Source of the DNA: Synergistales bacterium | GTDB lineage: Bacteria > Synergistota > Synergistia > Synergistales > Aminithiophilaceae | Direction: 5' to 3' | Assembly (NCBI GenBank): GCA_018433595.1 | Contig: JAHDQY010000001.1 | Span: forward strand, 1 to 64,000 | Length of the DNA: 64,000 bases | Shown: piece by piece, positions 55,277 through 62,698 of the stretch | How positions within the stretch are numbered: position 1 is the first letter of the stretch | Layout of the letters: each line of letters begins with the position of its first letter | Position numbers and translations under genes: made by a program | The notes under the pieces: model-generated | What the model saw: only the letters and a program-made list of their open reading frames with translations | Told to the model about the DNA's origin: nothing | Databases searched by the model: none

Positions 55277-56266
55277 TTACTTATATTTTAGAAAATGGCT
55301 TTGACCAAATATAGCCGGAGTACCTCCGGTATGGAGAATGCAAGATGCTTCTTCTTCTGGTATGACTCCTTTTTTTAGTAAATCTATAGCTCCAGTAAAA
55401 ACTTTAGCATTATAAGTAGTTTCTACTGTGATTCCCTCTAGTTTACCCAGGGTGTAAATGGTTTTTATTGAATCTTCGGTAGGTATAGCATATCCGTCTC
55501 CTAAATACCCTTCGTGACAAGATATTATGCTCATTGGGTCTATGGGTAAGGTCATATTGAGTTTTTTGTCTAAGTCTTTCATTATTTTTTCTATAATGCT
55601 CATTATTTTGTTAATAGGATACTCAACTGTTATCAGATGAACCTTAAAGGCATTGCCGTGCATGGCAAGGCCATAAATAAACCCTGCTTCGGTTGGTCCC
55701 GCTGATCCGCAAAGAAAGATATGACGAAGATCAATTTGACGATTTTCAGCCTGAGCATGCAATTCAAAGGCTGCATTGATGTACCCAAGTGCTCCTGTCG
55801 CCGGATCATCGATAAAATAGGGATGATGACCTTTTTTTGAAAGTTCTTTCGCATAGTCTCTTGCGATGTCGTTGCGCTCTTCCTCAGATATCCTGCCGAC
55901 GAAATGGATTTCAGCTCCAAATAAATGATTCAACAAAAGATTGCCGGTCCATTCACATTGGTTGGAATCGTCGTTATGGAATATGACGCATTTCATTCCG
56001 ATCTTGGCTGCTGCTGCTGCTGCAAGTCTGCACTGATTGGACGGTGGCATGCCGGTGACGACAATGACGTCGGCGCCTTCCGCTTTTGCCTGTCCCAGCC
56101 AAAATTCCAGGCTGCGGATCTTGTTGCCGCCCATGCCGAGAGGCATGCAGTCGTCGCGCTTGACGTAGAGAGGGCCGCAGCCGATCTCCTTTTGGAGCCT
56201 CGACAGCGGCTCCAGCGGTGTGGGGCCGTCAAGCAGCCTCACTCGGGGAATACCGGAAAAAAGCAT
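55277..56266 (-). CDS. dcyD: D-cysteine desulfhydrase/ACC deaminase-family PLP enzyme
   Basis: This fold-type II PLP enzyme of 329 residues has the PLP lysine in GMGGNKIRSLEF, a VTGMPPSNQCRLAAAAAA segment and the CGSAGPTEAG phosphate loop. The length and pattern fit D-cysteine desulfhydrase, which forms pyruvate, ammonia and sulfide; ACC deaminase is the main alternative. The first 300 coding bases are GC-rich and the rest strongly AT-rich. It is followed by the symporter and preceded by ridA in one leftward unit. Confidence 0.82.
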   Translation of the reverse strand: MLFSGIPRVRLLDGPTPLEPLSRLQKEIGCGPLYVKRDDCMPLGMGGNKIRSLEFWLGQAKAEGADVIVVTGMPPSNQCRLAAAAAAKIGMKCVIFHNDDSNQCEWTGNLLLNHLFGAEIHFVGRISEEERNDIARDYAKELSKKGHHPYFIDDPATGALGYINAAFELHAQAENRQIDLRHIFLCGSAGPTEAGFIYGLAMHGNAFKVHLITVEYPINKIMSIIEKIMKDLDKKLNMTLPIDPMSIISCHEGYLGDGYAIPTEDSIKTIYTLGKLEGITVETTYNAKVFTGAIDLLKKGVIPEEEASCILHTGGTPAIFGQSHFLKYK

Positions 56267-56286
56267 GACTCCACCTCCTTGTGGCG

Positions 56287-56673
56287 CTACGGCCGGTCGC
56301 GGTAGGCGATGGCCTCGATTTCGACCAGACAGTCCTTGGGCAGTCTCGACACTTCGACGCAGGAGCGGGCCGGGCAGTCGTGAGAAAAGAATCGTCCGTA
56401 GATGCCGTTGACGGTGGCGAAGTTGTTCATGTTGCTGACGAAAACGGTTGTTTTCACGACGTCATCGAAGGACATTCCGGCCGCTTCCAGGACGGCGCCC
56501 AGGTTTTTCAGGGCGCGGTCGGTCTGTGTCTCGATGTCGGGACCGGCGATCTTGCCCGTCTCCGGGTCCAGGGGGATCTGCCCCGAGGAGAAGAGCCAGT
56601 TTCCTGCCAGCAGGGCCTGAGAATAGGGTCCGATGGCCGCAGGAGCTTTTGAGGTTGCGACGACATGCTTCAA
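56287..56673 (-). CDS. ridA: RidA enamine/imine deaminase
   Basis: RidA hydrolyses reactive 2-aminoacrylate and related imines released by PLP enzymes. The 128-residue protein has AIGPYSQALLAGNWLFSSGQIPLDP, VVKTTVFVSNM and CVEVSRLPKDCLVEIEAIA, including the active-site arginine. The start is TTG 56673, with AAGGAGG ten bases upstream. Its neighbour dcyD would generate 2-aminoacrylate, which explains the pairing. Confidence 0.92.
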   Translation of the reverse strand: MKHVVATSKAPAAIGPYSQALLAGNWLFSSGQIPLDPETGKIAGPDIETQTDRALKNLGAVLEAAGMSFDDVVKTTVFVSNMNNFATVNGIYGRFFSHDCPARSCVEVSRLPKDCLVEIEAIAYRDRP

Positions 56674-56696
56674 CGAAAATGCGCCTCCTTGCAGAA

Positions 56697-57362
56697 TTAG
56701 CGGCCGTTGCCGCTTTTTTTGATCTGATCCAGGTAGCCGTAGAGGGTGAATTTGGAGATTTCGAGCCGGGAGGCGACGAGGTCGATGGCCCCCTTGACCA
56801 GGAAGAGTCCCCTGTTGTCCAGCTCCTCCACGATCGCCATCTTGTCGGGCTTTTCCAATCGGGAAGGCGGCATGGCCTGGCGGCGGAGCGTCTCTTCCAG
56901 GATCGTCCCCACCACTTCGGTGACGTCGCTCGAGAACTGCTCCCGAGGCTCGTCGTTTTCTTCGCCGCAGGGGACGGCGCAGAACTCCTTCAGGGCCTCG
57001 GCGCTGAAAAGGAACGCTTCGATGCAGAAGTTGATGCACAGACAGCCGATGACATGTCCCTCTCCGTCGCGGATGAAGGTGGTCGAGGATTTGAGCTGCT
57101 TTCCGTCTTTCGTGGTCGTGCCGTAGTGGTAGCTGTCGGCGACATCGTCGCCGTGGCGCTTGATCAGGTTGAGGACGTAGTTGGTGATCGGTGCCCCCAG
57201 GGGGCGATCGGTCAGGGAGCCGCTGATGGCGATGAGCGAGCTCTGGGGATGACGGAGATCGTGAAGGGCCACTTCGCAGTTGGAACCGAACTGGCTTGCC
57301 ACCGTCTCCAAGACGGGAACGAAAGGAGCCAGAAGAGGGTCGATCGAATCAAGTCGTTTCAT
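56697..57362 (-). CDS. YheO/DauR-type PAS-HTH transcriptional regulator
   Basis: This 221-residue protein has an N-terminal PAS-like YheO domain (FGSNCEVALHDLRHPQSSLIAI) and a C-terminal HTH (GAIDLVASRLEISKFTLYGYLDQIKK). Relatives control D-amino acid catabolism. It heads the leftward unit with ridA, dcyD and the symporter, so it is the likely regulator. ATG 57362 follows GGAGG. Confidence 0.85.
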   Translation of the reverse strand: MKRLDSIDPLLAPFVPVLETVASQFGSNCEVALHDLRHPQSSLIAISGSLTDRPLGAPITNYVLNLIKRHGDDVADSYHYGTTTKDGKQLKSSTTFIRDGEGHVIGCLCINFCIEAFLFSAEALKEFCAVPCGEENDEPREQFSSDVTEVVGTILEETLRRQAMPPSRLEKPDKMAIVEELDNRGLFLVKGAIDLVASRLEISKFTLYGYLDQIKKSGNGR

Positions 57363-57410
57363 GTCTACCTCCAAAAAATTGTCCGCATAAAATTTATTGG
57401 GAGCAATACC

Positions 57411-57439
57411 AGCTTACCGGACGAGCCCGGCCATGTCAA
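57411..57439 (-). promoter_or_regulatory. promoter of the D-cysteine cluster
   Basis: Read leftward, a perfect TTGACA (57434-57439), 17 bases and TAAGCT (57411-57416). The -10 is weak, which fits an activator-dependent or regulated promoter. Confidence 0.5.
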
Positions 57440-57545
57440 CATTTTTTTGTTCATCAAAAAATATTTTGTCAGAGGATCTCCGCGGGAAGAAAAAAGAACC
57501 TGCCGGAGGGGATCATCCGCAACGATCGGGCGCGGCTGCCATGAC

Positions 57546-57580
57546 AAAACCCGGAAGGGGGAGTTCCCCTTCCGGGTTTT
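57546..57580. terminator. terminator after the thiazole synthase gene
   Basis: AAAACCCGGAAGGGG, loop GAGTT, then the exact complement ending in TTTT. On the minus strand it ends the thiazole synthase transcript; it can work in both directions. Confidence 0.82.
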
Positions 57581-57605
57581 GGTATCCTGTTGTCTCCTCC
57601 GACAC

Positions 57606-58385
57606 TCAGGCGGTTTTTTGCAGGATGAGGTCGGCCGCCTTCCTGCCGGAAAGTAGCATGCCTCCGAAAATGGGGCCCATTCTGGGGCCGCCGAATGCGG
57701 CGTTGCAGGCCATTCCGGAAACGAAGAGCCCTGGGTAGGCTTCCCGGGTGTTTTGCACTGTCATCCGTTCCGCCTCTTCGGGAGCCATGAATTTTTCTCC
57801 CTCAAGGTGTCCCGAGGGTGTCAGCAGCCTGCCGGGGGTCTTCTTCTCGATCATGGCGGCCACTTCCGTGTCGTGCCCCGTGGCGTCGATGACGAAACGG
57901 GACCGGATCGACAGGGGGTCCACGTGAAGGCCCGTCATCTCGATGGAGCTCCAGTTGATGACGAGCCCGCTGATGCGGTCTTCCCGGACGACGACATCTT
58001 CGATGCTGATGCCGTTGAAGACCTTCATGCCGGCTTTGACGGCCTTGCTCGCGATCGTCGTGACCGCCTCGACGGAGTCGGCTCTGTAGTAGCCGGGAGC
58101 TTCCGAGGCGACGGTTCTCACGTCCAACTCTTCCAGGAGCTCTCGGGCGTCTTCCTGAATGACGATTTCGTTGAAGAGCATTCCGCCGCCCCACATGCCT
58201 CCGCCGACGGAAAGCTTGCGCTCGAAGAGGGCGACTTTGGCTCCGCCCTTGGCCAGAAAGTAGCCGGCGACGAGCCCCGATGGGCCGCCGCCGACGATGG
58301 CGACGTCCAGCTCGAGCGCGGATGACAGTTTTCTGAAAAAACCTTCGATGATGGTCCTGGAGATGGCGATTTCGTCCAATTGCAT
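57606..58385 (-). CDS. thi4: Thi4-type thiazole synthase, likely sulfide-dependent
   Basis: This 259-residue protein makes the thiazole part of thiamine from NAD and glycine. Visible are VGGGPSGLVAGY (dinucleotide site), ERKLSVGGGMWGGG, IDATGHDTEV (H171) and FGGPRMGPIFGGMLLSG. The only cysteine (GMACNAAFGG) is near the C-terminus, and none lies where the suicidal yeast enzyme has its sulfur-donating cysteine, so a catalytic sulfide-using type is inferred, as in methanogens. A TPP riboswitch controls it. Confidence 0.9.
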   Translation of the reverse strand: MQLDEIAISRTIIEGFFRKLSSALELDVAIVGGGPSGLVAGYFLAKGGAKVALFERKLSVGGGMWGGGMLFNEIVIQEDARELLEELDVRTVASEAPGYYRADSVEAVTTIASKAVKAGMKVFNGISIEDVVVREDRISGLVINWSSIEMTGLHVDPLSIRSRFVIDATGHDTEVAAMIEKKTPGRLLTPSGHLEGEKFMAPEEAERMTVQNTREAYPGLFVSGMACNAAFGGPRMGPIFGGMLLSGRKAADLILQKTA

Positions 58386-58497
58386 GACCTTTCCCCTTTC
58401 TGCCCGCCCTTTCGTGCGGTTTCAGCGGCTTGGTGAATCACTTGAAGAGAGGCGCCTTTCGGATCGTTAGCGGCGGAATATTCGGCAGGACATCAAC

Positions 58498-58520
58498 AAA
58501 AAAGCCGCCCTCATGGCGGC
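58498..58520 (-). terminator. expression platform terminator of the TPP riboswitch
   Basis: Read leftward, GCCGCC, a short loop and GGCGGC are followed by six T residues. It lies 35 bases after the TPP aptamer and 113 bases before the thiazole synthase start. Confidence 0.82.
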
Positions 58521-58554
58521 AATCGAGAACCGGTCCGGTTGTCCCTGTCCTCGT

Positions 58555-58635
58555 TCGCCATTCCCTCCGCCGGTATGATCCGGATCAGGTTCTAGGGGTG
58601 CGTCTCAGCTCGATGGGTCGAGCGCCCCCTGGCGA
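58555..58635 (-). promoter_or_regulatory. TPP (THI-element) riboswitch
   Basis: Read leftward, P1 is TCGCCA/TGGCGA. The conserved GCTGAGACGC, ACCC, GAACCTGATCCGGATCATACCGGCG and AGGGA blocks of the thiamine pyrophosphate aptamer are all present in order. Binding of TPP should favour the downstream terminator and shut off thiazole synthesis. Confidence 0.95.
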
Positions 58636-58708
58636 TGACTCTGCGGTTCCATTACTACCGCCGATTTCGCTGTCTGTCAAGCTCGGCGGCCGTCTTGCAG
58701 CAGGTTTT

Positions 58709-59413
58709 TCAGTTGCCGGCGACGCACCAGACGGAGAGGGCCGTGCGGCTCGTCACCAGTTTCGCATGTCCCTCCATTTCGACGACGAGATCACGTGAGC
58801 CTTCGCAGCCCAGAGGGATGAGGCAGCGGACGGAGGTTCCGGGGATGAGCCCGAGGCAGCGCCCCGTCTCACGGGCGGTTTCGTCTCCCAGGAGGTGCTT
58901 CACCAGGCCTTGCTCGCCTTTTTTGAGGAGGCTCAACGGGAAGGGTAACGCTTCTTTTTCGAGGGCCCGTTTTTTTACGAGCTCTCGGAGAAACTGCCTT
59001 TCAAAGCGGCTTTCCAAAATATCCATGACGCTGAGGAGGTGCCGCTCCGTCTCGATATCGATGTGGTGTTCCATCTCGCAGGCCAGTCGGGCGGCGCGGT
59101 CAGGGGGAAGAGAGAGGACATTGCCGATGAAATCGCAGAGAAAGCGGTGGCGCCGGTAGATGCGGAGAGCTTGCCCGCGTCCCTTTTCGGTGAGGTGGAT
59201 CTTGCCGTATTGCATCTGGAAGACAAACCCGGTCTCCCGGAGACGCCGGATGCAGGAGACGACGGAAGGCTTGCTGATGCCGAGCCTCGAAGCCAGAACG
59301 GTGACGCTCACATCAAGCCCTTCCAGCTCCAGAACAAGGGCGGCCTCCAGATAGTCTTCCATTCTCCGGGTCAGCCTCGTTTCCGCAAGCTTTCTGCGTT
59401 CCGGGCCAGTCAA
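58709..59413 (-). CDS. DtxR/MntR-family metal-dependent regulator
   Basis: This 234-residue protein has an N-terminal winged helix (RMEDYLEAALVLE, LASRLGISKPSVVSCIRRLRETGF), the metal-binding dimerisation helices (RHRFLCDFIGNVL, ACEMEHHID) and a FeoA/SH3-like C-terminal part (GTSVRCLIPLG). It should sense Fe2+ or Mn2+ and control the nearby Feo-type uptake genes. The start is TTG 59413; the ribosome site is weak. Confidence 0.88.
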   Translation of the reverse strand: MTGPERRKLAETRLTRRMEDYLEAALVLELEGLDVSVTVLASRLGISKPSVVSCIRRLRETGFVFQMQYGKIHLTEKGRGQALRIYRRHRFLCDFIGNVLSLPPDRAARLACEMEHHIDIETERHLLSVMDILESRFERQFLRELVKKRALEKEALPFPLSLLKKGEQGLVKHLLGDETARETGRCLGLIPGTSVRCLIPLGCEGSRDLVVEMEGHAKLVTSRTALSVWCVAGN

Positions 59414-59499
59414 GGCCGCATTCCATCCTTTCGGTGGGCCTTTTTGATACGGGCGTGCCCCTTGTCGTTTTTCATCGCTTACCCTTCGCTTTCTTTAAG

Positions 59500-60513
59500 C
59501 TAAGAGAGCAGGCGTCGAGAGGCGAGGATCCGCTCCGGGAGGCTCTCGTGGTCAGGCGGTTCTTTTCGGAGTGCCGTTTCGGTGTGATCGGGAAAGGCGC
59601 GGCAAAGGGCGATGATTTCCTCCAGATGGCGAAGGAAAAGGTCGACGACGGAGGGGTCGAAATGGCGCCCTCGTTCTTCGATGAGGGTTTCGACAATGCG
59701 GTCCGGCGGCCAGGGGGCTTTATAAACCCTGCGGTTTGCCAGGGCGTCGAAAACGTCGGCGACCGCCACAATGCGGGCTTCCTGAGAAATGGCATTGCCG
59801 GCGAGGCCCTGAGGATAGCCGCTGCCGTCCCATTTTTCATGATGTTCCAGGGCGATAACGGCGGCCAGGTCGAAAAGAGACCCTCCGGAGGAGCACAGGA
59901 TCTTGTGTCCCAGCGTCGTGTGTCTTTTGACGATCTCGAATTCCTCGGGCGTCAATTTTCCCTCTTTGTTGAGAATGGCTTCGGGAGTGCCGATTTTACC
60001 CACATCATGAAGAGAGGAAGCCAGCCCGATAAGACCGGCCTCCTCTTCGATGTAGCCCATTTTGCAGGCCAGATACTCCGTGACGGCGGCGACTCGCCGG
60101 ACATGATTGGCCGTCTCGTGAGAGCGGCTTTCGATGACTTCGCCCAGGGTGAAGGCGATCTCGGAACGGGTTTGTTTCAGCTCGGCGTTGAGGAGGTCTC
60201 TTTCCTTCTCGGCCTTTTGGGCCCGCCTCAGCTGCGCCTGCAACTCCCTGGTTTTAAGGGATACGCGTCGCTTCAGGGAGACGACCCAGAACAGGGCTGT
60301 CACGGCAACGGTTCCGAGAACCTTCAGTCCCCGCTCCAGTCGCTCGCTATCGACGCTTTCGTCGAAGGAGCTTTCCGTGGAGTCGCGGACGAACAGCTGC
60401 GGCGCCTTTACCGGGAGGTCATTGGCGAAGATCGGCGATGCGAAAAGGGCCGACGCAAGGACGAGAAACAGCACCGGCAACAGCCGTGATGACCGAGGGC
60501 CTTGCGCCGGCAT
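59500..60513 (-). CDS. HD-GYP domain protein, membrane-anchored c-di-GMP phosphodiesterase candidate
   Basis: This 337-residue protein has an N-terminal signal or membrane segment (LLPVLFLVLASALFASPIFA), a short extracytoplasmic stretch, a second membrane helix (VLGTVAVTALFWVVSL), a coiled coil and an HD-GYP domain with SLHDVGKIGTP and HHEKWDGSGYP. The metal ligands look complete, so c-di-GMP hydrolysis is likely. The sensory part is unusually short. Confidence 0.87.
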   Translation of the reverse strand: MPAQGPRSSRLLPVLFLVLASALFASPIFANDLPVKAPQLFVRDSTESSFDESVDSERLERGLKVLGTVAVTALFWVVSLKRRVSLKTRELQAQLRRAQKAEKERDLLNAELKQTRSEIAFTLGEVIESRSHETANHVRRVAAVTEYLACKMGYIEEEAGLIGLASSLHDVGKIGTPEAILNKEGKLTPEEFEIVKRHTTLGHKILCSSGGSLFDLAAVIALEHHEKWDGSGYPQGLAGNAISQEARIVAVADVFDALANRRVYKAPWPPDRIVETLIEERGRHFDPSVVDLFLRHLEEIIALCRAFPDHTETALRKEPPDHESLPERILASRRLLS

Positions 60514-60523
60514 CGCTGTCGGT

Positions 60524-61315
60524 CTAGCCGTCGATGTGGAAAGTGAGCGTGGTGATGAGGACGCGCTCGTCGGCCTTGGTTTTGTCCGGATGATCCAGCT
60601 TGTGTTCGACCATGGCGATCCAGTATCCCGCCTTCAGCGGAATGATGTCGATCCTGCCTTTGAGGTCGGTCCTTCCCTGAAAGGCCTTGTACTCCCTGTC
60701 GGAAAAGCCGGCGAAGGTGGCGACGACTTCAGCCGTTTTGACGGGTTTGCCGTCGAAAAGAATCTGGACGGGGAACTTCTCTCCGGCCCGGACCTTGGCG
60801 GGGTTGGCCAGAGGGACGATCTCCAGGTCCTGGCCGACGGGTCTGGTGACGAAGTCCTCCGCTCCGCCACTTCCGACGATGGTCTTGGCGTGCATGGAGA
60901 CCTCTTCGCAGTAGGTCGCGTCGGGGCGCTGGGTGCGGTCGGTCTGGGACCAGCCCCCTTCGCCCTTGGACCAGAAGGTGGGAAGATAGGTGCCCACTAC
61001 CATGGCGCTGCCGTCTTTCAGGTCGCATTTCCCCTGGAAGGCGTAGTTTTCTCCGACCTGATCGAGCTTGACGACTCCGTCGGGCGTTATCAGTTGAAGG
61101 GCGTCGAAGAGCTTCAGGCGATCCTGGGCGATCGGTTCGGGGTGGGGAAAGTTGTGACCGTAGCCCATTTCGGCCTTGATGACGCCCCCTGAGGGCTTGG
61201 AGGCGTTGATCCAGAAGTCATGAGCCTGTGCGCGAGGTGCGGCCATCAGGAAAGGAAGGACGGCGATGGCGAGGGCAAGGGGAAGCTTTCCGCTTTTTTT
61301 CAGTGACAGGAACAA
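60524..61315 (-). CDS. exported DUF4198-family protein, first copy
   Basis: This protein of about 263 residues has a signal peptide (LPLALAIAVLPFLMAAPRAQA) and a mature N-terminus AHDFWINASKP rich in His, Asp and Trp. DUF4198 proteins are periplasmic and often lie beside metal transporters (nickel, cobalt, iron). The start is taken as TTG 61315, seven bases after AAGGAGGG. It is ten bases from the HD-GYP gene and close to a second member of the family. Confidence 0.75.
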   Translation of the reverse strand: MFLSLKKSGKLPLALAIAVLPFLMAAPRAQAHDFWINASKPSGGVIKAEMGYGHNFPHPEPIAQDRLKLFDALQLITPDGVVKLDQVGENYAFQGKCDLKDGSAMVVGTYLPTFWSKGEGGWSQTDRTQRPDATYCEEVSMHAKTIVGSGGAEDFVTRPVGQDLEIVPLANPAKVRAGEKFPVQILFDGKPVKTAEVVATFAGFSDREYKAFQGRTDLKGRIDIIPLKAGYWIAMVEHKLDHPDKTKADERVLITTLTFHIDG

Positions 61316-61478
61316 GGCGAAACCCTCCTTAACGTGGGTTCCCGTGGCCCATCGGCTGAGGAGACCCGTTTTGTTTGATTTGTGAAACTTAAAAAAGGTC
61401 GCGGTGATTCGCAAAAAGCTGCGTCAAGGCGCCTTGCGGGTGGAAAGAAAGGGCCGCGTCGCCGGGCGAGGGGCGAAA

Positions 61479-62279
61479 CTACTTCATGTCCCGGGCCTGG
61501 ACCCAGATGAGGGCGTCCTGACCCAGTTCGGCTCCTTTGTACTCCATCGTTTTGACTCCCAGGGCGGCGAATCCCCACCAGCCGGCGCGAGGGATGGCGT
61601 AGACGAAGGTTCCGTTGGCGTCGGCCCGGATCGTCTGGGTGACGAAGCTGTCCTGGGGAGCCTCGACTTCGGCCTTTTCAGCGAATCGGTTGGCCTTCAG
61701 GTCGGGCCTGTGATTGAGGAACTCCACCTCGACCTCCGCGAAGGGGACGGGCTTCCCGTCGGCTTTGACGACGCCGCTGAACACGTTGCCCGTCCAGAGG
61801 GCATAGGGTTTGGCCAGGGGCACGATCTCGACGGGAAGTCCGATTTCGGCGTCCCAGTCGGTCGGCACTCCCGCCACGTTGACGATGATCTTGGTGCACT
61901 GCTGCATCCAGATCTCTTCGGAAGGCTCATAGTAAGGCGCGGGGACGAGACCGAAGACGAAGTCTCCCATGCCGCGAAGCTTGATCTTGGCCTCGTAGGC
62001 CTTGCCCGCATTGGAAAGGCCGCTCCAGGAGATGGGGTTCAGGCTCGTCCTCAGCTCCGTCTTCTTCTCCTTGTTGACCATGAAAAACTGCTCGACGCCG
62101 GCCATGTCCATGGTGTGGCCCGCTTCGAAGGGGTGAGTGAAGACGATCTTCAGATCCAGCTCTTCCGGTCGCTCCAGGGCGCTTTCCGGGGTGTAGACCA
62201 TCTGAAAGTGGGCGAAGGCGGGAAAGGCGAAAGAAGCGACGGCGAGAGCCGCGATGAGGGGGATCATTTTTCTGCGCAT
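61479..62279 (-). CDS. exported DUF4198-family protein, second copy
   Basis: This 266-residue protein has a signal peptide (MIPLIAALAVASFAFPAFA); the mature protein starts AHFQMVYTP. It resembles DUF4198 periplasmic proteins, with beta-rich segments KPVPFAEVEVEFLNHRP and AGWWGFAALGVK shared in outline with the first copy. A metal-binding or metal-delivery role beside feoB is inferred. Confidence 0.75.
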   Translation of the reverse strand: MRRKMIPLIAALAVASFAFPAFAHFQMVYTPESALERPEELDLKIVFTHPFEAGHTMDMAGVEQFFMVNKEKKTELRTSLNPISWSGLSNAGKAYEAKIKLRGMGDFVFGLVPAPYYEPSEEIWMQQCTKIIVNVAGVPTDWDAEIGLPVEIVPLAKPYALWTGNVFSGVVKADGKPVPFAEVEVEFLNHRPDLKANRFAEKAEVEAPQDSFVTQTIRADANGTFVYAIPRAGWWGFAALGVKTMEYKGAELGQDALIWVQARDMK

Positions 62280-62365
62280 TTGCCTGAGAACACATCCTTT
62301 CGCTTGAATAAGGGGGCGGGGCGAGGGGGCGCCCCGCCGAAGAAAGGGAGGGAGGTGGTGAAGGG

Positions 62366-62692
62366 CTACTTGATGTCTTCGCCCTTGATGAGGATCACGT
62401 GACCGGGGCCGGCGTTGAATTCGACCTCGAAGGGGACTTGGGGTTTCTCGAAGGTGAATTCGCTGAACTCATCCATGGCGCCTTCGATGAGGATCTTGCC
62501 GTCGGGAGTGCGGACGGTCATCTTGACGCCGGCTGCCGAGGAGCCGTCGGAGAAACCGCCTTCACAGGTCACGGTTCCGTCGTCGTTGAGGCAGGCCATG
62601 CAGATCGGAGTGTGGGCGAAGGCGGCGCCTGCAAGGAGGAAGGAGATCGCCAAGACCGCAAGGGCGACAAGGGCTTTTTTTCGGTTCTTCAT
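62366..62692 (-). CDS. small exported cysteine-containing protein
   Basis: This 108-residue protein has a signal peptide (ALVALAVLAISFLLAGAAFA). The mature part starts AHTPICMACLNDDGTVTCEGG, with a CxxC and a third cysteine next to a histidine, a plausible metal site. The remainder is a short beta-rich domain. GGAGGTGATG precedes ATG 62692, directly after the feoB stop, so it belongs to the iron-uptake unit. I do not recognise a named family. Confidence 0.72.
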   Translation of the reverse strand: MKNRKKALVALAVLAISFLLAGAAFAHTPICMACLNDDGTVTCEGGFSDGSSAAGVKMTVRTPDGKILIEGAMDEFSEFTFEKPQVPFEVEFNAGPGHVILIKGEDIK

Positions 62693-62698
62693 TTAACA

